Shown here: positions 56,996 to 64,000 of the stretch, in pieces
Layout of the letters: each line of letters starts with the position of its first letter
Position numbering within the stretch: the first letter of the stretch is position 1
NCBI RefSeq assembly: GCF_009389715.1
Contig: NW_024067912.1
Location: 1 to 64,000, forward strand
DNA length: 64,000 bases
Direction of reading: 5' to 3'
Origin: Phoenix dactylifera
Taxonomy: Eukaryota > Streptophyta > Magnoliopsida > Arecales > Arecaceae
The notes under the pieces: model-generated
What the model was told of the DNA's origin: nothing
The model's database searches: none
Seen by the model: the letters and a program-made list of their open reading frames with translations, nothing else
Position numbers and translations under genes: made by a program

Positions 56996-58788
56996 TGTTG
57001 CCCAAGAAGACAACCCAGGAGTGGGGGTGAATTGGGTTTGGATTAACTGTCGACCAATTAAAAACTATGATTAGTAATTAACTAAATCTATTGCAGGCAA
57101 ATTAGTTAAGTTACTAGATGAAGTGAATGAAGAGAGAGAGAGAGAAAACAGCAACCAATACAAATACAAACCAATTTATAGTAGTTCCAAGCTAACCCTT
57201 ACTCCTACGTCCACTCCCCAAGCTTCACTTAGGAGTTCACTATAATCCTCCAGATTACAGCCGGTTGTTTTACAAGTTCACAACCCAACTTGTTGTTTTC
57301 GCGAGATCACAACGAACTCGGTCGGTTTTCACAGGCTCACCGACTAGAACCATCCGATTGTTTTCCCGGGATCACAATCGAACCCTTACACCGTTGGTTT
57401 TAACTTCGGCTCACCAACAAACCTTACAACCCTTGATTCAATCCTCTGATTGAATCAAGTAAGAAAATAGTTTGGAAAAAATTACAAAGAAAGCTTCTTA
57501 ACAAGCAAATATTAAACAATATGAAAAGAGTAGAGTTAGAAGCCCTCAAACAGATTTTGGAAGAGGAAGAAGGGGCTTCTCGAACTCTGAGTCTCCTCTT
57601 TGAATGCACTGAAGATCTGAAATCAGAGGAAGAGCCTTGAATGCGAAGGGAAGACTTCTAGTTATGTATTGAATGCGGTTCTTCCTTCTTTTGCTTGTCT
57701 TTTCTCTTAATAGACTCTTAGTAGATGGAAAACACTTAATGCTCAGATGGAGTGACTCTTTTGGTGTCTACTACTGTTCACTCTGGCTATTTAAGCAGTC
57801 CCTTTGAAAACTAGCCGTTAGACACTAATTTGTGGCCGTTCTGCACAATCTGCAACTCCTGACAATGTATCCGTTGGGGTCGGAGTCGACTCGCTCGATC
57901 TAGAGTCGACTCGACGGTTGCTGGAGTCGACTCATGCTTTACTAGAGATGACTCGCCCACTGTTCAGGATTTGAATTAAAGTGCTGTCCCGTTCTGGAGT
58001 CGACTCGGCCAAACCTGGAGTCGACTCGCCAGTATCCGGTGATGACTCGGCCCTCTGAAGACGACTCGTTCTCAGGATTCCAGAGATCTAATTTTCTGCA
58101 TTTCTTTCTCGAGTCGACTCGGATCATCTTGGAGTCGACTCGGCTCTCAGAGCCCGAAAACTGATCCTCTGTCTTTGGAGTTGAACTGCCTTGGAGTCGA
58201 CTCGGATCATCTTGGAGTCGACTCGGCTCTCAGAGCCTGAAAACTGATCCTCTGTCTTTCAGTCTGCTTTCCTCTGAGAGTCGACTCTTGCTTGTTTAGG
58301 AGTCGACTCGCCAAACGTTGGAGTCGACTCGGTAACAGGGTCCAAAATATACTTCTCTGTCCTTCTGTTTGTTACTCCTTGGAGTCGACTCAGATCAGTC
58401 AGGAGTCGACTCGGTAAGCATCGGAGTCGACTCGAAACCGTTTGAGTCGACTCGGTGACAGGGTCTGAAATTCATCTTTCTGTCCTTCTGTCTGTTCTCG
58501 GTCAGAGTCGACTCGTAGTGTACCGGAGTCGACTCGAGCTCGTGCCAGAACCTCTGAAATACTTAGAGTCAACTCGTACTCTTCCGGAGTCGACTCGAGC
58601 TTCAAACTTTGGCTTAAATTAGTTCAATACTTAGCCAAATGACTTTGAACAAAGGCTCGATGCTATTAAAGATAAATTCACATATATTTGCCTGAAACAC
58701 TAGATTGAATTCTTTAGTACAACTTGAAATATACTCAAATGCTTTGAGCTCATCAAAATCAAATAGGGGTATAACCAATCACTCCACA
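56996..58788 (-). repeat. 5' LTR of E3
   Basis: 1,793 bp, homologous to 47,624-49,401 with scattered substitutions and small indels. It includes the palindrome array (about 57,881-58,600). It ends AATCACTCCACA, then CTGTC. Confidence 0.9.
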
Positions 58789-58934
58789 CTGTCGCTTACA
58801 AGTTAGGTGCGTCAATCATCAGATGACAAATGCCCATGCAGTTATATTATAACATCTCAGTTAAGTGTTTCATTATATCATCATTATGTTTATGAAGCAT
58901 TTGTCAACTATTTTGAAGATATAATCAAATTTTA

Positions 58935-59056
58935 TGTGGCTCCTCACTTAGCCCAGTAGACTTAAGGCACCTGGTTGAGACCCCTATCTTGCTGGGAAAG
59001 TATCTAGGTTTGAACCCAAATGGTGGCATTCTTACTGTGTTCTTCAAAAAATAAAA
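58935..59056 (+). mobile_element. Probable tRNA-derived SINE
   Basis: TTAGCCCAGTAGACTTAAGG resembles a pol III A box, and GGTTTGAACCC near 59,008-59,018 matches the B box consensus. A tail with TTCTTCAAAAAATAAAAA follows. Spacing between the boxes is about 50 bp, as in tRNA-like SINE heads. No target duplication was identified. Confidence 0.5.
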
Positions 59057-59250
59057 ACAACGGAGACTTACTCCATTTGCTGTGAGGCTGCCTAGAATAA
59101 ATTAATTCATGCTGCTTTAAAATCCAGTTGAAGAATTCATTTTGAGACCACAGGGTCACAATCAGTTATAAGCAACTCTATCTTCAAAAAATAGAAAAAG
59201 GAGGCTTGCTTCATTTGCTGCGAGAATGCCTTAGAATAAATTAGTTCATG
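59040..59250. repeat. Direct repeat of about 70 bp
   Basis: TTCTTCAAAAAATAAAAACA...GGAGACTTACTCCATTTGCTG...AATTAATTCATG (59,040-59,111) recurs with changes at about 59,181-59,249. Confidence 0.7.
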
Positions 59251-59506
59251 TATGTGCATGCATGCATGTTGATGCATGCTCTTGGGTAGCCTCTGCCATT
59301 TATATTGACCAATTAAGCATTAGAAAAATAAAGCTAATCACTAAATTCTCTGTATGGTAGCTTACAAGGTACATGTATGACTGTGTGAAATTGTCTTTAA
59401 TGATAATGTTTTTTCTTTTAGGTCTTTTGCTTGCTTACTTTGTCCATCTACTAGGATACGTGAACTTTACAATGATAAATTTTTATTTTGCTTGTTCCCC
59501 ATCTAC

Positions 59507-59826
59507 TAGGATTCTTTTTTGCATATATATCCTTTTAAATATGCTAAATTGTATGAATATCCTTGCAAAATCGCTATCTACTTGTATACTCTTATAAATA
59601 TTTTTTTTGCACATCTATCCATTAAAGGCATTTTAGTCATTTTAATTTGAAACTATTAATTTTTTAATGGTGTTAGATGGTATGGATAAATATGCAAAAA
59701 CAAGAATAAAAAAAAGGTAAAATAGCAAAACAAATGTTTTACGAGTGTATACATACAAATATCAATTTTGGAAGGATATTCATACAAAATTTGATATTTA
59801 AGAGGGTATCCATGCAAAAAATCCTA
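59507..59826. mobile_element. Fold-back MITE with long inverted repeats
   Basis: The first about 110 bases (TAGGATTCTTTTTTGCATAT onwards) match the reverse complement of the last about 115 bases (TTAGGATTTTTTGCATGGAT). Shared blocks are CTTTTAAATAT, TTGTATGAATATCCTT and TTGTATAC. The element is non-coding, and no clear target duplication is visible. Confidence 0.65.
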
Positions 59827-60336
59827 AATTAAATTAATCCGAAATACGGAAAGTGTGTAAAAAGAAAAGGAAAGAAAAAGAAGAGAGTTGATTAAATTTT
59901 TGCTTCTTAATAGTCCAATATATTATCCTCTATATCTTTTCTCTCATTCTCTAGTCACAACAATCCATCTCTTCTTTCTCCTGCAGTGCATGCTCGATGC
60001 TAATGGATAGAGTGGCAATCTGTAATGAGAAAGGCCTAGAAGCTAGCTTCTTGTGAAAGATCTCCAAAGCTTCAAATAGGATTCTTCTTGCATACGCGTT
60101 GCATATACTGAATCGTAGTAAAAGATAATGCCGATGTCTCTCATCACCTAGAAAGCTTCTTTGATACAGTTGGTTTCATTATATGCTCGGTCTCCTTGGA
60201 CCTAACTAATAGTCAATCCTTACGTACATGGACACTAATCAATAAGAAGTTCATTAATTACATCAAATCTTAAGTGCATCAAGGTCACTTCACTGTCAAA
60301 AATTGATCACTCGCCATGATCATAAAAGTATATCTC
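59827..60336. other. No gene recognised
   Basis: AT-rich DNA with purine runs near 59,870. Nothing identifiable. Confidence 0.5.
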
Positions 60337-60339
60337 TTA

Positions 60340-60819
60340 GGGCTCGTTTGGTTCGCGGGAAAAAAAGGGGGGAAAGTGTGGTCAATGAAAAAATAAGGAG
60401 ATGCCTCTTATTTGGTTGGAGTTTTCAAAGGAGAGAGATGGAAAAATTGTATTTCTATGGGAATATGATTCCCACATTTCATGGAAAAGTCTTTCCCATG
60501 GGAAACATGGAAAAGTTACTTTCCCATCAGGTGGAAATCACTCCATTTTTATTTTTTCCTAAAAGACCCTCCAGCATTAAAAAAGCATTAAAGAGACGTT
60601 AAAGACTTAATTTTTATTAAGGGTATAATAGGAATTATACATAACTTTCTCAGGAAAGTGTATGGTCAACCAAACATAAACACTTTGGAAACCTGTCACT
60701 TTTCCATGGTCAACCAAACATGCCAAAAGTACTTTCCTAGGCATCCTCTTCCTAAGAATCTGCTTCTCAGGAATCATATTCCTTAGAGGAAAAATGCTTT
60801 CCGCGAACCAAACGAGCCC
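60340..60819. mobile_element. Tourist-like MITE (PIF/Harbinger type)
   Basis: 480 bp with terminal inverted repeats GGGCTCGTTTGGTTCGCGG, 19 of 19 identical, flanked by TTA on each side (60,337-60,339 and 60,820-60,822). The interior repeats further GGTCAACCAAAC / TTTCCC motifs. It is non-coding. The terminal sequence and TTA duplication are those of the PIF/Harbinger group. Confidence 0.88.
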
Positions 60820-60822
60820 TTA

Positions 60823-61438
60823 GGGTTGGAAGGGGAAAAAACTTGCATCCTTCTTACTCCTTGTTAGTTTGTGGATGTGTTTGATGCCATTTCAAAAAAA
60901 AAAAAATTTCTTTGATAATTCATTGGGTTCATGAACCACGGTGGAAGTTGGACTTGACCAAATTTGTTATACCATCCATTGATACCAATTGAACTAATTA
61001 ACCACTTTTTTGGAAAATAAAACCTTCTAAAAAAGTATAAAATTTTATATAAATTTTAGATTAAAAAATACTTTTCAAACAAAAATTTGGAAAGTATTTT
61101 CAGAAGAAGCATAAGTTAAAGCATAAGAGAGGATAGAAAATCTAGTTCTAATCATTTTTTAATAAAATTATTAATTGTCTTTCAAATATAGTAAATCTAT
61201 CCATAAAAAATAGTTCTACAGTCGGTAATTTTAAATATTAATATATCACAAAAATATTTTAAACATTTAGATTTGAATATTTACTTATTTATTTTTGAGG
61301 AAAGGGGCTGAGCCGCCGCCTTTTGAACCCGAACGGAGTGAACCAACGGACCAGGAAACTATTACCGGCTCGCGGTTTATTAGTAAAAACCGAACCCGAC
61401 ACTAAGACGACCTTTTGAGCGGCTCCCCCTTCCACCCT
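60823..61438. other. NHP2 upstream region
   Basis: AT-rich until about 61,290, then GC-richer. No gene or repeat was recognised before the telobox. Confidence 0.5.
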
Positions 61439-61439
61439 A

Positions 61440-61447
61440 AAACCCTA
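61440..61447 (+). promoter_or_regulatory. Telobox in the NHP2 promoter
   Basis: AAACCCTA within CACCCTAAAACCCTAGTT, about 75-80 bp upstream of the ATG. Teloboxes are known in promoters of plant ribosome-biogenesis and translation genes, which fits NHP2. Confidence 0.65.
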
Positions 61448-61522
61448 GTTCGTAAAACCCCACCTGCTCCTCTAAAATAGCGAAAGAAAGCAAGGAAGAG
61501 AGACGGTGGGAAAGAAAGCAGG

Positions 61523-62181
61523 ATGGGGAGCGATAGCGAGACGGAGAGCACATCGATAAAGGAGAGAAGGAATTTAATAGCGCTTGCCCCCATCGCCAAA
61601 CCCCTCGCCGGGAAGAAGCTCCGGAAGCGGACCCTCAAGCTTGTCCGAAGAGGTATCATCCATTCCTATCAAATCGCTTTGATATCAGATTCTGATGATC
61701 TCCGTTGTTTGCCCACTTGTATGTTTTATTATTATTTTCTTACTATTTTTTTGTATTTTGTGGCATTCATCTCTAATCTTATCCATTATATATATATATG
61801 TATTTTATATATATATATCTCGTTTCTTGCTTTCCTCTCATTTGGATATGTTGGCTTTCTTAATTTTTACTATCACGTTAAGAGTTTCTCCCCATCCATA
61901 TGTTATTCAGCTGCTGCCTTTTGTAATTAAATTTCTTTCATTTTCTTTATTGTGGTTGTGGAGTTCCTTAGTGAATTTTCTTCGTTTGAGGAATATCGGG
62001 TTTCAATTTGTTTCTGTTCAGTTATATTGGGGTGTGAGTTTTTAGTTATCTATACTTTGTTTTGACTCGCTCTCTCGGTCATCTGACATTGTGCGTTTCC
62101 ATTTTTTCCAGCTTCCGAGTCGAAATGCCTAAAAAGAGGAGTTAAGGAAGTGGTGAAGAGTATTCGTCGCGGTCAAAAAGG
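61523..62181 (+). CDS. NHP2: NHP2, H/ACA snoRNP subunit, exons 1-2 (3' part beyond window)
   Basis: Exon 1 (61,523-61,652) encodes MGSDSETESTSIKERRNLIA, then LAPIAKPLAGKKLRKRTLKL. A GT donor follows at 61,653 and an AG acceptor ends at 62,111. Exon 2 (62,112-62,181) encodes KCLKRGVKEVVKSIRRGQKG with a donor GT at 62,182. Both match the N-terminal half of NHP2-like L7Ae-family proteins. NHP2 binds H/ACA RNAs with dyskerin, GAR1 and NOP10 in the nucleolus and serves rRNA pseudouridylation. The remaining L7Ae core, expected to start LCVIAGN-like, is not found before 64,000, so intron 2 is at least 1.8 kb. No lesion is seen; the gene is probably functional. Confidence 0.88.
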
Positions 62182-62530
62182 GTTGGTTTTCTTGTTCCTC
62201 CCTTCCGATCAAATTAAAAAACTTAAATTGAAAATCTACTGGAGTTACTGAAACCCTTCTTATCTGCAAGTAATCTTGTTTCATTTGCAATTCTAAACAG
62301 CAGTATATATAATAACATAATAACTATAAGACTTGAATCATTGCAGTGATAGCACAAATTTTGATGCGTCAGTGTTTGAATAATTTGGTAGTAGCAGGAC
62401 AAATGGTTTCTTTTAATCCATTGCAAACGTTTCCGAACCACCTGTGATATCCATGTGCTCAAAAATATGCAAATGATGTATATGTGTGTGCGTGTGTGTG
62501 TTTGTGTATAATACACGCGCGTATATAAAT

Positions 62531-63045
62531 GCTTCTAAGAGTATTTGGCTCTAGATGCTTTTTAATAGAAACCAATGAAGGGCCTTTCAAAATGAAAATC
62601 ATCACCATTAATCATGAGCTACGATATATAAAATGGTTATAAACAAAAAATCATGAATTTTTAAAGTAGTTTAGTTATACATCAGATGAAAACAAAGTTG
62701 ACATTTTTAACGGTAGGATATCATGTTTTAATTTGATCTATAGCTTAGAAACATCCATATTAGCTGAAACTTAACATGCATATGTTTTGAAATATTTAGG
62801 TCAAGTTCAACTGTTTGGAATTGCTAAATAAATATTTTATGCTATGCTTTTGCTCACTAGCTATATTGCGACCGTTTATTTTTCACCAGGTTAGATGCAT
62901 AGGCAAGAGAGCTCCAAAATATATAATTTTTAGATTCAAGTATTTTATACATCTTATATCACAATCAATTGTGCGGATTTTCATTTTGAGAGGCTGTTCA
63001 TTGATTTCCATTCGGAAACAGTTGGAGTCAAATACTCTTAGAAGC
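62531..63045. mobile_element. Fold-back element inside NHP2 intron 2
   Basis: GCTTCTAAGAGTATTTG at the left end is the exact reverse complement of CAAATACTCTTAGAAGC at the right end. The match continues inward over roughly 100 bp or more (GAAAxCAATGAA, CCTxTCAAAATGAAAATC). It is non-coding. The exact outer ends and a duplication are unclear because the flanks are TATATAAA-rich. Confidence 0.65.
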
Positions 63046-63133
63046 AATTCAGCTTATATATAAATATCTATTATGCAGCTTATATGTAAATATATATTAT
63101 GTACATAGTCGTGTGCAATGGAAAATGCAAGCA

Positions 63134-63262
63134 TGGTTTGGGGAGGGATCTTTTTCATCTATCCCAACAAAGAAAAGTTGTCTACTCTATCTGACTAGTT
63201 TTGGGGAGGCATCTTTTTCTCTATCCCAACAAATAAAAGTTATCTACTCCATCCGACTAGTT
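63134..63262 (+). repeat. Tandem duplication, unit about 65 bp
   Basis: GGGGAGGGATCTTTTTCATC through CTGACTAG (63,139-63,200) is repeated with changes at about 63,203-63,264. Confidence 0.75.
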
Positions 63263-63390
63263 CTGAGTTCAAGTTATAGGCAACCGTTTCTTTTTTCTAT
63301 TTCAATTCACTTTATTTACAAATTGTTTTAGGGGATTTAGTCATATATATATACTTGTTGAGATTGGTTCACATTGGCTTATAAGACATG

Positions 63391-63391
<1 letters not shown>

Positions 63392-63470
<79 letters not shown>
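63392..63470. repeat. (AT)n then (AC)n microsatellite in NHP2 intron
   Basis: About 70 bp of AT, followed by ACACACACAC and a GT-rich stretch at 63,481-63,497. A second compound TG/AT run lies at 62,480-62,525. Confidence 0.95.
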
Positions 63471-63471
<1 letters not shown>

Positions 63472-64000
63472 TATACACATATGCACGTGTGTGTGTAAAT
63501 ATATTATAACATGGCATTATAATTGAGTTAACACTCAGAGATGTAGATTTATGTAAATCATACATGCATGCATGTGTGCAAGCAGGCCTTGTGTTGGATA
63601 TCATGGCCATAAAATCCTGGTCCGGGAGGTAGCTAGGTTGATAATCTGTGGCCTGTGGTTGGGCTAGCTTGAGTAAGGAAGCCTATGGCAGAATTGGGTC
63701 CAACAATATGGAGGATATTGTATCAGTCATTGGGCATGTACTCCAATTTGATGCCCGCATAGAGGTTCTCTATATGGATTGAAAGATTATTTCTAGTACA
63801 CTTTGTATGGATAATATTTTTCATGGTTTTATTGTAAATACAACTGTACCATTTAATCTTGCTTAGTTTACTTTGATGTCTCTTACAAGTAATTATGAGA
63901 AATTTTTCTGATGATTCACAGAGAACTATGGGTTTTGATGTCATTATTTTTGTTATAATATTTCTTTGACTTATCTGTACTTTTATACATTGTATCAAAT
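63471..64000. other. Rest of NHP2 intron 2 within the window
   Basis: No further exon, repeat or RNA gene is recognised. Confidence 0.5.

Larger units (their letters stand above)
47624..58788 (-). mobile_element. Sirevirus E3, complete but mutated, with extra 3' ORF
   Basis: 11,165 bp between CTGTC copies (47,619-47,623 and 58,789-58,793). LTRs are 47,624-49,401 and 56,996-58,788. On the minus strand: 5' LTR, primer site, gag with coiled coil and CCHC knuckle, protease, pre-integrase, integrase, RT, RNase H, extra ORF, purine tract, 3' LTR. The gag coiled coil, the purine-tract repeats and an ORF between pol and the LTR are all Sirevirus features. Gag and pol have several frame breaks; the extra ORF does not. 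Confidence 0.9.

Noticed and set aside
61695..62045. Plus-strand hydrophobic frame downstream of NHP2 exon 1
   Set aside because: It lies wholly inside intron 1 of NHP2, whose splice sites and flanking exons are clear.

Overview
The window reads as gene-poor, retrotransposon-rich DNA from a flowering plant. It holds intron-containing plant genes, tRNA-Met-primed LTR retrotransposons, Sireviruses, CACTA and hAT transposons, and a telobox promoter. A monocot, possibly a palm, is my guess from the Sirevirus load and gene style; nothing proves the species. Most of the 64 kb is a stack of elements inserted into one another. Matching target-site duplications (TSDs) allow the order to be read directly.

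Left block (1-14,430). A minus-strand Ty3/gypsy element (5' LTR 11,899-13,980; gag, protease, start of reverse transcriptase; it leaves the window at base 1) is split by a solo LTR (545-10,057, TSD TCTGG). The solo LTR is itself split by a young non-autonomous element with two 3,032-bp LTRs (2,049-9,833, TSD GGATC).

Middle block (14,436-40,920). An old minus-strand copia element (C0: gag relic at 14,436-15,048, LTR from 30,425) was hit twice. Its leader took copia C1 (15,416-30,137, TSD CCCAC), which took a pol-less Sirevirus C2 (16,340-27,716, TSD CAATG). Its LTR took a hAT-like element (30,709-40,805, near-perfect 8-bp TSD) that carries a promoter and ORF fragment. A CACTA element sits inside that one (31,458-40,224, TSD CTG) with a TnpA-like gene and a captured aspartic-protease exon. 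Inside the CACTA is an almost intact autonomous-type hAT (34,459-37,801, TSD GCATCATG).

Right block (40,930-64,000). A two-exon CYP71-type cytochrome P450 lies at 41,455-43,061 with a broken frame and altered motifs. It is followed by LTR debris, a fragment of the replication helicase gene MCM3 (45,960-46,440), and a second Sirevirus E3 (47,624-58,788, TSD CTGTC). E3 carries gag and pol relics plus an intact extra ORF of 431 codons between pol and the 3' LTR. After E3 come a SINE-like tRNA-derived repeat, a fold-back MITE, a Tourist-like MITE (60,340-60,819, TSD TTA), and the first two exons of the H/ACA snoRNP gene NHP2 (from 61,523), which runs out of the window.

NHP2 is the only clearly live host gene. 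The most unusual signal is an array of the palindrome GAGTCGACTC. It sits just upstream of the TATA box in the U3 of both Sireviruses, and again inside E3 just upstream of the extra ORF.
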